A DNA stretch of 64,000 nucleotides from CALLPQ01 sp039819545 (GTDB taxonomy: Bacteria > Pseudomonadota > Alphaproteobacteria > Caulobacterales > Parvularculaceae): the NCBI GenBank assembly GCA_039819545.1, contig JBCBRS010000012.1, positions 40,192 to 104,191 of the forward strand, given 5' to 3'. Both the position numbers and the translations under genes were made by a program. A model generated the notes under the pieces. That model was not told the DNA's origin. It saw nothing but the letters and a program-made list of their open reading frames with translations, and made no database searches. Numbering within the stretch: position 1 is the first letter of the stretch; the number at the start of each line of letters is the position of its first letter. Of the stretch, positions 34,314-43,764 are shown piece by piece.

Positions 34314-35240
34314 TTGAAAACGATTGAAGCCTTGAAAACACCGTGGACGGATAATCTCAGTGCCAGCACCGAACCGAACCCGGCCTCCCTTCGCGAACAT
34401 TTGTTGGAGGTGCACCGCCGCAATCCGGGGTTTACGGAAAGCTGCGCCCTGAAATGCCGGGATGCTAACGGTCAAAGCACCTATGATTGGCTTGCCGCGA
34501 TCCCGGAGCAACAAGGCGAACAAGACACAGGGAAAAAGAACGGGCAAAACCCTGAAAACCGCATTTTAGACCTCGCCTGCGGGAGCGGCTTGCTCCTCGA
34601 AAAATGCCGGGACCGATTTGCCGGCGCCCGCCTTTACGGGGTTGATATGAGCGAGGCTGAGCTGGGCCTTGCCCGGCGCCGTCTGCAGAGCCGTGATGTT
34701 TCCCTCATCCAGGGCGTGGCGCAGGACCTTTGTTTTGCGCAGGACAATGCCTTCGACACGATCCTGTGCCACTGGGCGCTCACCTTGATGGACCCCATTG
34801 AGCCGGTGTTCAGCGAGATCGCCCGTACCCTTCGCCCCGGTGGTGTCTTTGCCGCAATTGTGGATGGCGACCCGGCAATGGCACCCGGCTATCAGGCGAT
34901 TGATGAGACGGTCTTCGGCTATGTGAAGGCGGAGCTTCCCGCCTATGGCGACCGCGACCTCGGCGACCCGCGAACCCGCAACCCCGATGCGCTCCTCGAC
35001 TTGGCAAGAACACACCTGCCGGACGCTGACATCACCATCCACCCGGCCACGGTTGCCCTGAGCGGCCCGGCCGATCGCCTGGCGGCGGAGGCCGTCGGCT
35101 TTTTCTACGCCGCGTTTGTCCTCCCAACCGCCCGGCGACAGGCCTTGATCGAAGACGTCGCAAAGTGCCTGGCGACGCTGACACCCCGGGATGAAGCAAC
35201 CTTCACCATGCCAGTGTGCATGCTCACCGCCCGGATTTAG
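34314..35240 (+). CDS. SAM-dependent methyltransferase (second of two)
   Basis: The 308-residue product is a class I methyltransferase: NRILDLACGSGLLLEKCRDRF (about 82-102), YGVDMSEAELGLARRRL (about 107-123), FDTILCHWALTLMDPIEPVFSEIARTLRPGGVFAAIVDG (about 146-184), the UbiE-like pattern. An N-terminal stretch of about 80 residues is not typical. The start is TTG 34314, supported by GGAAGG 8 bases upstream. It sits 60 bp after the first methyltransferase and ends about 160 bp before gltX. With the dioxygenase it may form a three-gene biosynthetic unit; the product is unknown. Confidence 0.8.
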   Translation: MKTIEALKTPWTDNLSASTEPNPASLREHLLEVHRRNPGFTESCALKCRDANGQSTYDWLAAIPEQQGEQDTGKKNGQNPENRILDLACGSGLLLEKCRDRFAGARLYGVDMSEAELGLARRRLQSRDVSLIQGVAQDLCFAQDNAFDTILCHWALTLMDPIEPVFSEIARTLRPGGVFAAIVDGDPAMAPGYQAIDETVFGYVKAELPAYGDRDLGDPRTRNPDALLDLARTHLPDADITIHPATVALSGPADRLAAEAVGFFYAAFVLPTARRQALIEDVAKCLATLTPRDEATFTMPVCMLTARI

Positions 35241-35401
35241 GGGTGCGGGTGGGGGGCGGTGGTTGGTGCCGAAGCCTCAAGCTTTTCGGCAGCTAAAAGC
35301 TGGGGAAACGCAAACCACGAAGGCGCCCCACACATTGACCCTGTGCGGGGGAGGGCGTAGGTCCGGGCGCTTAGCGCTTTGTCGCGCGCAACCCCGTTGA
35401 A

Positions 35402-36766
35402 GTGTCCATGGTTTCCTCTGCTGATCGCCCGGTTATTGTTCGTTTTGCCCCCTCGCCCACGGGGAAGCTCCATGTGGGGAATGTGCGGGCTGCCTTATGG
35501 AACTGGCTCTATTCGCGCAGGCGCGGGGGGCAGTTTATGGTGCGGATTGATGATACGGATCAGGCGCGCTCCACCGCCGCTTATGAGACTGCGATCTACA
35601 CCGATCTTGCGTGGCTGGGGCTGACCCACGATTTGACCGCCCGTCAGTCTGCGCGGTTTGATCTTTATGATGAGATCGCGGCGCATCTGCGCGAGGCGGG
35701 CCTTCTTTATGCCTGTTATGAAACCGCCGAAGACCTCGATAAAAAGCGCAAGCTGCAACGGGCCCGGGGCTTGCCGCCAGTTTATGACCGCGCAGCCCTT
35801 AATCTGTCAGCGGAGGAAAAAGCGGCCTTTGAAGCGGCGGGGCGGCGGCCCCACTGGCGCTATAAGCTTTCCCACACGCCCGTCACCTGGACCGATTTGA
35901 TCCGGGGGGAGACGGTTGTGGATACGGCTAATGTCTCTGACCCCGTCCTAATTCGCGAGGATGGGCAATATCTCTACACCTTGCCGAGCTGTATCGACGA
36001 TATCGATTTTGGCATCACCCATGTGATCCGCGGCGAAGACCATGTGACCAACGCCGCCGTGCAGGTGGAGATCATGGAAACGCTTCTGAAGATGGGACGC
36101 GGCGATGGGGCGACCCTGCCGGCCTTCGCCCACCATTCGCTGTTGATTGGCGCAGACGGGGAGGGGCTCTCCAAACGTCTTGGTTCTCTATCGATTGAGG
36201 GATTGCGCGAGGCGGGTCTGGAGCCTGCGGCGATTACCAGCTTACTGGCGAAACTGGGGACCGCAGACCCGGTGGTTGCTCAGACCGACCTGCACGTGCT
36301 TGGCGATGGGTTTGACTTTGACAAGGTTGGCCGTGCCCCGGCGCGGTTTGACGAAGACGATCTGTGGAGCCTCAATGCCAAGCTGCTCCACGATATGCCG
36401 TTTGCCGCCGTGGCGGACCGTGCGGGCGACGGTGTTGATGAGCCCTTGTGGAATGCCGTGCGCGCTAACATCACGCGGGTGAGCGAGGCGCGCGACTGGC
36501 ACGCAATTGTCTATGGCACGATCACGCCGGTGATTGAGGATAAGACGTTTACGGATGTTGCGGCCACGTGCGTGCCGGGTGGTCCGTTAACGGAGGATAG
36601 CTGGTCGGCGTTTATTGGGGCAGTGAAAGAAAAAACTGGCGCGAAGGGCAAAAAGCTCTTTATGCCGTTGCGCCTTGCCCTTACCGGTAAGGCCCATGGC
36701 CCGGAAATGGGCCCGCTCTTTGCGTTGATCGGGGCGGAAAAGGCACGCATCCGCTTGCAAGGGTAG
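35402..36766 (+). CDS. gltX: Glutamyl-tRNA synthetase
   Basis: GltX charges tRNA-Glu (and in many alphaproteobacteria also tRNA-Gln, for later amidation). The 454-residue product has the class I signature RFAPSPTGKLHVGNVRAALWNWL (HIGH as HVGN; about 14-36), RIDDTDQARST (about 48-58), HVIRGEDHVTNAAVQ (about 209-223) and the KMSKS equivalent GLSKRLGSLS (about 258-267). Start GTG 35402; ATG 35408 is equally possible. A second gltX elsewhere is common, so a Gln-specialised paralogue cannot be excluded. It is convergent with the regulator that follows, 29 bp apart. Confidence 0.93.
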   Translation: MSMVSSADRPVIVRFAPSPTGKLHVGNVRAALWNWLYSRRRGGQFMVRIDDTDQARSTAAYETAIYTDLAWLGLTHDLTARQSARFDLYDEIAAHLREAGLLYACYETAEDLDKKRKLQRARGLPPVYDRAALNLSAEEKAAFEAAGRRPHWRYKLSHTPVTWTDLIRGETVVDTANVSDPVLIREDGQYLYTLPSCIDDIDFGITHVIRGEDHVTNAAVQVEIMETLLKMGRGDGATLPAFAHHSLLIGADGEGLSKRLGSLSIEGLREAGLEPAAITSLLAKLGTADPVVAQTDLHVLGDGFDFDKVGRAPARFDEDDLWSLNAKLLHDMPFAAVADRAGDGVDEPLWNAVRANITRVSEARDWHAIVYGTITPVIEDKTFTDVAATCVPGGPLTEDSWSAFIGAVKEKTGAKGKKLFMPLRLALTGKAHGPEMGPLFALIGAEKARIRLQG

Positions 36767-36795
36767 CCGCTGACCGCCCCTCTCCCACCCGCACA

Positions 36796-38226
36796 TTAGC
36801 CCAAATTCACCGTTGCCGTGCCGCGTTTGCGCTCATCATAATGGGCCCGCCGGTCAAGCGGCGGGTGCGCACGCTGGGCGCAATTGGGCCGCTCGCACAG
36901 ATAACAGTTCGGTCCGATGGGCACGGGGCTTGGCTCATTCAAATCGAACGGGTCGGCATAAACGAGACGCGGCGCATGTTTCAGGTCACAGCCAAGGGCC
37001 ACAGCCAACTGTTGCGAGGGTTGCGTGAAGGAGCCGCCTGCGCGTTGGACTGTGCGGGCGACCGAAAAATGCGGGCGCTCATCAGGCAACTGAATAATCT
37101 GGGTTTGGATTCGCCCTGGCGTTTGAAAACACTCATGGATATTCCACAAGGGGCACGTACCGCCCTGGCCGGCAAAATGAAACCGCCCGGAGCTAAAGCG
37201 CTTGGAAATATTCCCAGCAATATCAATGCGCATAAAGAAAAAGGGGACGCCCCGCGCCTCCGGTCGTTGCAAGGTGGTGAGCCGATGGGCAACCTGCTCA
37301 AAACTTGCCAGAAAACGGTGGGACAAAACCTCAAGATCGTAGCGGTTGGTCTCGGCCGCCTTTAGAAATAACCCATAGGGCATCATCACCGCCGCCGCAA
37401 AATAATTGGCGAGCGTCACCCGCGCAAGGCGTTTGCTCTCCTCGTCCCGCAAGGCGCGATCATCAATCAGTGCGTCGATGGCATGGGACTGCTCCAGAAT
37501 GGCAAGTTGATACGCAAGCTGAAAACATCGTCCGGGTGCAGAGAGTAATTCCGACAGGTTGATCCGTCGGCCATGGCGATCAAAATACCGCAACATCTCG
37601 CTCATCACATGGGCGGGGACAATGCGGGTGACGAGGTGGTGGTCGGTCTCCAATCGGCGGCGCAAAGCGCCGTAAAGCCGTTCGGGTCGAAAGTTCTGCG
37701 CATCATCATCGGCAATGGCATGGGCCAGCGCCTCGGCAGCCTCATCAAGGGCGGGGAAATAATTGCCCGCATCATGGATAAACCGGCGGACTGCGTCGAC
37801 CGGGTCGTTGATCGTCTCGACCGTGCCTGACGTCTGCCCCGCCTCCGCAGCGGGGTTGTCACCGCCGGTACGCCCAATCTCCTTACACAAATCAAGAAAC
37901 GCCGCCGCGATGGCCGGGCTTGCCGCAACCACGGCTTCGACCTCTGATTTGGGAATTGCGCCCGCAATGCGTGGGTCGCGTAACGCCTCGTAAAGATCGG
38001 CAACCAGCGCCACATCGTTGGTGCCGCTCAACTCATCCAGCGGCACGTCATAATTCTGCGTCAGTCGAATCAGGAGCGCCGCGCTCACCGGACGTTGATT
38101 GCCTTCAATCAGGTTCAGATAGCTGGGGGATATCTCTAACTCCTGCGCCATGCGTGTCTGGGTCAGGCCAAGGGACTGGCGCAAACGGCGCAGTTTGGGT
38201 CCGATAAACAGTTTGTCCTTACGCAT
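36796..38226 (-). CDS. XRE-family regulator of the RamB/ScfR type (short-chain acyl-CoA responsive)
   Basis: The 476-residue product has an N-terminal helix-turn-helix (LFIGPKLRRLRQSLGLTQTRMAQELEISPSYLNLIEGNQRPV, about 6-47), a central IrrE/ImmA-like region and a cysteine-bearing C-terminal domain (CPLWNIHECFQTPGR near 362; GPNCYLCERPNCAQRAHPP near 435), the arrangement of RamB/ScfR regulators (DUF2083). Known members control acetate/glyoxylate genes such as isocitrate lyase and sense short-chain acyl-CoA. It is divergent from aceA across a 205-bp AT-rich gap, which supports regulation of aceA and possibly itself. ATG 38226. Confidence 0.85.
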   Translation of the reverse strand: MRKDKLFIGPKLRRLRQSLGLTQTRMAQELEISPSYLNLIEGNQRPVSAALLIRLTQNYDVPLDELSGTNDVALVADLYEALRDPRIAGAIPKSEVEAVVAASPAIAAAFLDLCKEIGRTGGDNPAAEAGQTSGTVETINDPVDAVRRFIHDAGNYFPALDEAAEALAHAIADDDAQNFRPERLYGALRRRLETDHHLVTRIVPAHVMSEMLRYFDRHGRRINLSELLSAPGRCFQLAYQLAILEQSHAIDALIDDRALRDEESKRLARVTLANYFAAAVMMPYGLFLKAAETNRYDLEVLSHRFLASFEQVAHRLTTLQRPEARGVPFFFMRIDIAGNISKRFSSGRFHFAGQGGTCPLWNIHECFQTPGRIQTQIIQLPDERPHFSVARTVQRAGGSFTQPSQQLAVALGCDLKHAPRLVYADPFDLNEPSPVPIGPNCYLCERPNCAQRAHPPLDRRAHYDERKRGTATVNLG

Positions 38227-38431
38227 GGTGGGTTCTTTCTACGGCGATGGCGCTCTGCTTTTTTTCTGGTGCTAATACTATTGTCTATGACAAAATTTAC
38301 AAAATAACAAATTCTACGGTGAGAAATTTGACCTTTAGACCCCAATTTTTACAGACAAATCCCGCCATTCATGGACTTTTAGAAATTTCTGTAAATATTT
38401 GGAACGAAGTTTTTGATGACGGAGATATCCC
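38227..38431. promoter_or_regulatory. AT-rich divergent control region between the RamB-like gene and aceA
   Basis: This 205-bp gap is strikingly AT-rich compared with its flanks. It contains repeated words such as ACAAAATTTACAAAATAACAAATT (about 38286-38310), GAGAAATTTGACC (about 38320) and TAGAAATTTCTGTAAATATTTG (about 38380), the last including the small palindrome AGAAATTTCT. These are candidate operators for the RamB-like regulator. GGAGATATCCC is the aceA ribosome site. Exact promoters could not be set by eye. Confidence 0.45.
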
Positions 38432-39769
38432 ATGAACGCCCACGCAAATCCAACGCAAATGTCTTTCAGCGCCCAGGTGGCGAGCCTTGAGGAAGACTGG
38501 AAAACCAATGACCGGTGGAAAGGGGTCACCCGGCCTTATGGTGCGGCGGATGTGGTGCGGTTACGCGGTAGTCTGCAGCCGGAATATACGCTGGCGCGCC
38601 GGGGTGCTGAAAAGCTCTGGGACCTTGTGAATGGCGACGCGCGCAAGGGTTATGTGAATTGCATGGGCGCGCTCACGGGCGGGCAAGCCATGCAACAAGC
38701 CAAAGCCGGGATTGAAGCGATCTACCTGTCAGGCTGGCAGGTTGCAGCGGACGCCAATACTTCCGAAACAATGTACCCGGATCAATCGCTGTATGCGGTT
38801 GACTCAGTGCCCACGGTCGTGCGCCGGATCAACAATACCTTCAAACGGGCCGATGAGATCCAATGGAAGGCGCTCAGCGATGGCAAGATGACCGATGCGC
38901 AAGCGGTGGATTACTTCCTACCCATCGTTGCCGATGCGGAGGCTGGCTTTGGCGGCGTCTTAAATGCCCATGAACTGATGAAAAATATGATCATGAATGG
39001 CGCGGCGGGCGTCCATTTTGAAGATCAGTTAGCGTCAGTAAAAAAGTGCGGCCATATGGGCGGCAAGGTGCTGGTCCCAACCCAGGAAGCGGTTCAGAAA
39101 TTGATTGCTGCCCGGCTGGCGGCTGATGTGATGGGGGTACCGACGGTTTTGCTGGCGCGCACCGACGCCAATGCGGCGGACCTGATTACCTCCGACGCCG
39201 ATGAGAATGACAAGCCCTTTATCACCGGGGAGCGCACAGCGGAGGGATTTTATAAAACCCGCGCGGGGATTGATCAGGCCATTGCACGGGGCCTTGCCTA
39301 TGCGCCCTATGCGGATCTTTTATGGTGCGAGACGGCAACGCCCGATCTTGATGAAGCCCAGAAATTCGCTGATGCAATCCATGCGAAATACCCGGATCAG
39401 TTGCTGGCCTATAATTGCTCTCCTTCTTTCAACTGGAAGAAAAATCTCGATGACGCGACCATTGCGCGGTTCCAACAGGCGCTTGGCGATATGGGGTACA
39501 AGTATCAATTCATCACCCTCGCTGGCATTCACAATATGTGGTACAACATGTTTGACCTCGCATGGCACTATGCGCAGGGCGAAGGCATGAAGCACTATGT
39601 GGAAAAGGTACAAGAACCGGAATTTGCCGCCGCCGACCGGGGCTACAGCTTTGTAGCCCATCAACAGGAAGTTGGTGCCGGATATTTCGACGATGTGACC
39701 ACAACAATTCAGGGGGGCCAGTCTTCAGTTACCGCGCTTACGGGGTCCACAGAAGAAGAGCAATTCTAA
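38432..39769 (+). CDS. aceA: Isocitrate lyase
   Basis: AceA cleaves isocitrate to glyoxylate and succinate, the first step of the glyoxylate shunt, for growth on acetate, fatty acids or ketone bodies. The 445-residue product has LVNGDARKGYVNCMGALTGGQAMQQAKAG (about 66-94), FLPIVADAEAGFGG (metal-binding; about 163-176), the catalytic KKCGHMGGKVLVP (about 201-213), LARTDANAADL (about 233-243) and LLAYNCSPSFNWKK (about 322-335). No malate synthase gene lies nearby. The scoAB genes and an acyl-CoA dehydrogenase in this window fit use of acyl-CoA substrates. Confidence 0.96.
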   Translation: MNAHANPTQMSFSAQVASLEEDWKTNDRWKGVTRPYGAADVVRLRGSLQPEYTLARRGAEKLWDLVNGDARKGYVNCMGALTGGQAMQQAKAGIEAIYLSGWQVAADANTSETMYPDQSLYAVDSVPTVVRRINNTFKRADEIQWKALSDGKMTDAQAVDYFLPIVADAEAGFGGVLNAHELMKNMIMNGAAGVHFEDQLASVKKCGHMGGKVLVPTQEAVQKLIAARLAADVMGVPTVLLARTDANAADLITSDADENDKPFITGERTAEGFYKTRAGIDQAIARGLAYAPYADLLWCETATPDLDEAQKFADAIHAKYPDQLLAYNCSPSFNWKKNLDDATIARFQQALGDMGYKYQFITLAGIHNMWYNMFDLAWHYAQGEGMKHYVEKVQEPEFAAADRGYSFVAHQQEVGAGYFDDVTTTIQGGQSSVTALTGSTEEEQF

Positions 39770-39849
39770 CCACCGGCCAGGGAGGATGGGGCGTTCCTGA
39801 GCATCGTTCGAGGGCGTCCTATCCCCTCTTTTTCGCGTAAGCGTTGAAT

Positions 39850-39878
39850 TTGACAGCCCGTCTCGAGCGCCATACGGT
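39850..39878 (+). promoter_or_regulatory. Possible sigma-70 promoter for the HdeA-like gene
   Basis: TTGACA at 39850-39855 is a perfect -35 box and TACGGT at 39873-39878 a weak -10 box with a 17-base spacer. The start codon is at 39910. Position and spacing are right, but the -10 matches only three of six bases. Confidence 0.4.
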
Positions 39879-39909
39879 TGACCATCGTTAACCATATTAG
39901 GGGGCTTTC

Positions 39910-40284
39910 ATGAAACCGTTTTCACTCTTCATCCTCGGCGGCCTTGCGCTTCTTGCAGCCGCGGCTGCATCGGCGCAACAGAACCTGAAAGGCGCTGGTG
40001 CGCTTACCTGCACAGAGTTCTTCACGATACTTGAAGAAGCACCGGAGACACAGAAGGGTGATGCCGTTGCTGCTTTATTTTCTTGGGTACAGGGCCATGC
40101 ATCGGGGCGAAACCTTGAGAATCCCGAAGCTGGACAGAAGGACCTGACAACCCTCAGCCCTGAATATGTAGTCAATCAGGTCTTTTCCTTTTGCAGCGTC
40201 GACAGTGAATTGCCCATCTATGCCATTGCTGAAGCAATTTATCAGGGGCTACCTGATCTCGTCGTGACAGAAGGCACGGTTTAG
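39910..40284 (+). CDS. Small secreted HdeA/HdeB-like protein
   Basis: The 124-residue product has a clear signal peptide (LFILGGLALLAAAAASAQ, cleavage about residue 22). The mature part has two cysteines (TCTEFF near 34 and FSFCSVDSELP near 97) likely to form a disulphide, with a helical AVAALFSWVQGHASGRN between them. This cysteine-spaced pattern resembles HdeA/HdeB acid-stress chaperones and related periplasmic proteins. Resemblance is partial and the function inferred. It is convergent with the DUF1501 gene. Confidence 0.6.
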   Translation: MKPFSLFILGGLALLAAAAASAQQNLKGAGALTCTEFFTILEEAPETQKGDAVAALFSWVQGHASGRNLENPEAGQKDLTTLSPEYVVNQVFSFCSVDSELPIYAIAEAIYQGLPDLVVTEGTV

Positions 40285-40323
40285 AGCGCACCCCCGAAAG
40301 CATGCCGCCGCACGCGCTGCCGA

Positions 40324-41910
40324 TCAGTCATTCTCAATGATACTCACACCGCTAGGCGAGGTGAAGCGCGCATTATTTCGGCGGCGCTGAGTTGGGTGAA
40401 CAAGGCCCTGATCCGGGACCTCTTGTTGGCCGGTTGAAGGCGCGGCCGCTCGTATCGTGTTGACGCTCGTGTTTGGTATCTGGTTTCCGAAAAAACCAAG
40501 GTCACGGTCAGTGAAATTGGTGAGGTTCGGCAGGCTTGCGGTCAAATCATCCTCGCCAAGACCAAACCACCGGCCGAGCGTTGCCGCATATTGATCAACA
40601 CTATGCGCGGGGATCAGGCGGCCACTATCTTCGGTATAGTCCTCTCCCTGAATATCAAGTGAGGGCATGGTGCCGAAGATTGATCGGCCCGCAACGTCGC
40701 CGCCCGCCACAAAATGGTGGGAGGCCCAGGCATGGTCCGTACCATCGCCATTATCGATCAGGGTACGCCCGAAATCGCTGGCAGAGAAAACGGTCACATT
40801 ATTCCACATCCCAATATCAATCATTGCCGTGCGGAAGGCAAACAGGGCGTCGGCAATCTCCCCTTGTAGGCGGGGCAGGCTTGAGGCCTGGCCCGAATGG
40901 GTATCAAACCCGCCGAGGCCCACAAAGAAGATCTGACGCTGGGCCCCGAGGCTGCCATTGATACCAATCGTGCGGGCAATCGCTTCGAGTTGATCGCCAA
41001 GCCGCGAGGAAGGAAAGGTTGATAACTCTTCGGTTCCGTCATAGGCGGCACTGAAAAAAGCGCCCGATTGCACGCCTTCGCCTTGCAGGCGACCATAGTC
41101 GCGTTGGAAGATATTGCGATTATCCCAGTGTAGGCGACCATAATAATTGTCGATGCGCGCGCGCACTTGATCAATACCCGCATCATTGCCCAGAAAGAAG
41201 GTGCGCGAGGTCAGATCAAGCCCGTTGCGCCCGCGCGGTGAAATGGTGAAGGCTGGTGCCGTCTCGCCCGACAGAAAGGGCGCGTTGCTGGCCGTGGTGA
41301 TTGCCGCAAAACGCGGATCGATACCCGGGTCCGCACGCAACATCGCATCCACAAACCGGCCCCCCCAGCCAAGCGTCGTGCCCTCTGGGCCAAAGGTTTG
41401 CCACACTGACTGCTGATCATTGTGAGAGAAAAGCTGCGGGGGTAGAGGCACGCGCCGGGCCTCAAAATCATCCCGGGTGGTGGGGGTAATGATCGGCCCC
41501 ACACTGCCCACAAAAGCAAGATCGCCATCGTTAAACATCCGGCGCAGGGGGGCCATATTTTCTGGCAAACCAAAGCGGCGGCCACCAAGCGCACTGGCAT
41601 TGTCCGGGGACAGAACAAGCAGGTTTTCCCGGTCCCGCGAAGAGGTGCCACTGCCCACACCATAGGCATTAAAGAGCCCCGGACGGAGCGTAGCGAGCGC
41701 CGAGTAGGACGGATTGTCAAAGGGAATCAGCGTATCGGCGTGGTCCATACCGCCCAGAAAGAACAGACAGACAAGCGCTTTATAGCCCGATGTGTCCGCT
41801 GCCCGGGCCGCCGGAATGCCGAGTGTGCCCATGCCCACACCGACCTGACCCAGATGGGTACCGGCTGCAAGCGTTGCCGCCGCGCCAGAAAAAAATGCAC
41901 GTCGCTTCAT
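40324..41910 (-). CDS. DUF1501 protein, Tat-exported
   Basis: The 528-residue product opens with a twin-arginine-like signal (MKRRAFFSGAAATLAAG) and alanine-rich end (AARAAD). The mature domain has VCLFFLGGMDHADTLIPFD (about 47-65), QLFSHNDQQSVWQTF (about 153-167), FVGLGGFDTHSGQ (about 325-337) and VFSASDFGRTLIDNGDGTDHAWASHHFVAGG (about 371-401), the DUF1501 pattern of sulfatase/phosphatase-like metal sites. Function is unknown. It lies 12 bp after the DUF1800 gene, its near-constant partner, so they form an operon. Confidence 0.88.
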   Translation of the reverse strand: MKRRAFFSGAAATLAAGTHLGQVGVGMGTLGIPAARAADTSGYKALVCLFFLGGMDHADTLIPFDNPSYSALATLRPGLFNAYGVGSGTSSRDRENLLVLSPDNASALGGRRFGLPENMAPLRRMFNDGDLAFVGSVGPIITPTTRDDFEARRVPLPPQLFSHNDQQSVWQTFGPEGTTLGWGGRFVDAMLRADPGIDPRFAAITTASNAPFLSGETAPAFTISPRGRNGLDLTSRTFFLGNDAGIDQVRARIDNYYGRLHWDNRNIFQRDYGRLQGEGVQSGAFFSAAYDGTEELSTFPSSRLGDQLEAIARTIGINGSLGAQRQIFFVGLGGFDTHSGQASSLPRLQGEIADALFAFRTAMIDIGMWNNVTVFSASDFGRTLIDNGDGTDHAWASHHFVAGGDVAGRSIFGTMPSLDIQGEDYTEDSGRLIPAHSVDQYAATLGRWFGLGEDDLTASLPNLTNFTDRDLGFFGNQIPNTSVNTIRAAAPSTGQQEVPDQGLVHPTQRRRNNARFTSPSGVSIIEND

Positions 41911-41922
41911 GGCGCTCTCCGG

Positions 41923-43764
41923 TTATTGCAAGGTGTGATAGGCGGGCGCGCCCATAACCAGCAGAATGGCGGTAGTGACCCGGCGTAAACGATCACGGTC
42001 TTCATTTTGATTGGTGCGTATGGGAAGCATTTCAACAATTGTCCGGATTTCCTCACGCGCCGTGCGCGACAACCGCCTGCCCGTCAAGAGGAGGTCAAGC
42101 CGGTCAACAAGCGCGCGTGGGTCCTCTACGAGCGCAAGTTCGTCACTATAGTCAGGCAGGAAAATCTCCCCGATCACCGCCGGGTCAAAGCCCTGGCGCG
42201 TCACCTCCGTGCGGTCGAGCACAAAGCGCGCCATAAAATTGAGATAACCCGCAACCGAAGACGAGTTGACGAGCTGCAATTCAGGCGCGGTAAGTCCCTG
42301 ATCGCCGGACTGGGTTTGCGGGGCCACATAGCCCGGCCGGTAAAAGTTAAACACCGAAGGGGGCCGCAAAAATTGCTGGCCCAAACCGTCTGAGGCGCGG
42401 GTATCAATGAGGAAATAAAACGCCCCTGGCTCAATCCCGGACACATCAAAGGCGCGCACCCACTGGACAAATTTCAGGATAGGCTCGCGGATTTTTCCCC
42501 CATCGCGCGGTTGATCGAGCGGATGCTCAAAAATGACTGGATCAAGCAGAATAGCCGCCACCGTCGCTTTGAGATCGCCGCGAACACCTGTGCCAAATTG
42601 CTGGCCATTTACGGCGGTAAAGGTACCGCGTTCAAAGGCAGTCACAACCCGCTGCACATAATCCGGAGACGGATGACTGCGGGTAAAGCGCTGGATTAAC
42701 TGGCGACACAGGAATGGGGCCACATTGTCATGATTGGCGATGGTGTCGAGCGCCATGGCAACGCTCACATCGCCGCCTGTATTCTCCGGGACTGTTGTTC
42801 CGAGAAAGGTTTTTTCAAGCGCTGAATGCTCCTCGTCAAAAATTACCATGGGCAGTTCGAAGGACCGCCGCGTGGGGCCGGAGCGAAAGGTTGGCACATC
42901 ATACCAGAAGCCGGTGAACACGCGGGCGAGCCCCGCGATATCAGCATTATCGTAGGTCTCAATGCGGTTACCGTCATTATCAAGCACGGGCGTGCCATCG
43001 CGATTGAGTGCGAGGAGGCCAATGGAAAAAAGCTGGAGGATTTCGCGCGCGTAGTTCTCGTCGGGGACCCGGCCCGTATTCGGATTGCCTTTTCGATTAC
43101 GCAGGAACGTCAGCCAGCGGCCCATTAGCGGCGCATAAGTCACATCCTCCAGAAGGTCACGATAGTGCCCAAAGGCATGGCGGCGCAGCTGGTCGACGAA
43201 ATAGGCGTCTTCTTCCAATTGACCTTGCGGCGTGTCGAGGGAGGCCGCAAAAATCTGTGATAAGGCAAAGGTCATCCGCATGCCCAATTGATCTTCGGAC
43301 GTCATCATCGCCTGCCACAGCATGGAGTTCACGATGGCTTTATCCTCAATCTCACCGTCAGGACGCCTGGCTGCGATGGTTCTGTCCAGGAAGGTAACCG
43401 GCTCCACCTCAAACGCGTCGGTTAACCAGTCGGCAGCATCGCGCCCCACGAGGGCGTCAATATCAGTCTCCGACCCGCCAAAGGTTGCGTACATCAAAAA
43501 GCGAGCCGCCTGTGCGCGGTTGGTGATGAGTGTGGTGGCAGGGGGCTGTGGTCTGTCAATTCGTATGCCATCGGTTCGCCCACGGATGATAAAGGTGGGC
43601 GGCGTAAAAGGGTCTTGTGCTTCCACAATGCGATTGATGAAGTCCGGATCTTGATCGGGATCATTGACAATGGGCGCTTGCGCGCGCGCCAGGCCAGCGA
43701 CCAAAAGGGTGCAGCCAATGGCAGTTGTGACGATCAACGAGCGAAGGCAGGCGATATTTGTCAT
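41923..43764 (-). CDS. DUF1800 protein, secreted
   Basis: The 613-residue product has a signal peptide (LIVTTAIGCTLLVAGLARAQA) when started at ATG 43764; a longer start at 43797 is possible. The DUF1800 body shows AARFLMYATFGGSETDIDAL (about 70-89), MRMTFALSQIFAAS, FGHYRDLLEDVTYAPLMGRWL (about 180-200), DENYAREILQLFSIGLLALN (about 215-234) and AGLARVFTGFWYD (about 255-267). The family has no known function but always travels with DUF1501, suggesting a joint envelope or surface role. It is the first gene of the pair and is divergent from argB. Confidence 0.87.
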   Translation of the reverse strand: MTNIACLRSLIVTTAIGCTLLVAGLARAQAPIVNDPDQDPDFINRIVEAQDPFTPPTFIIRGRTDGIRIDRPQPPATTLITNRAQAARFLMYATFGGSETDIDALVGRDAADWLTDAFEVEPVTFLDRTIAARRPDGEIEDKAIVNSMLWQAMMTSEDQLGMRMTFALSQIFAASLDTPQGQLEEDAYFVDQLRRHAFGHYRDLLEDVTYAPLMGRWLTFLRNRKGNPNTGRVPDENYAREILQLFSIGLLALNRDGTPVLDNDGNRIETYDNADIAGLARVFTGFWYDVPTFRSGPTRRSFELPMVIFDEEHSALEKTFLGTTVPENTGGDVSVAMALDTIANHDNVAPFLCRQLIQRFTRSHPSPDYVQRVVTAFERGTFTAVNGQQFGTGVRGDLKATVAAILLDPVIFEHPLDQPRDGGKIREPILKFVQWVRAFDVSGIEPGAFYFLIDTRASDGLGQQFLRPPSVFNFYRPGYVAPQTQSGDQGLTAPELQLVNSSSVAGYLNFMARFVLDRTEVTRQGFDPAVIGEIFLPDYSDELALVEDPRALVDRLDLLLTGRRLSRTAREEIRTIVEMLPIRTNQNEDRDRLRRVTTAILLVMGAPAYHTLQ

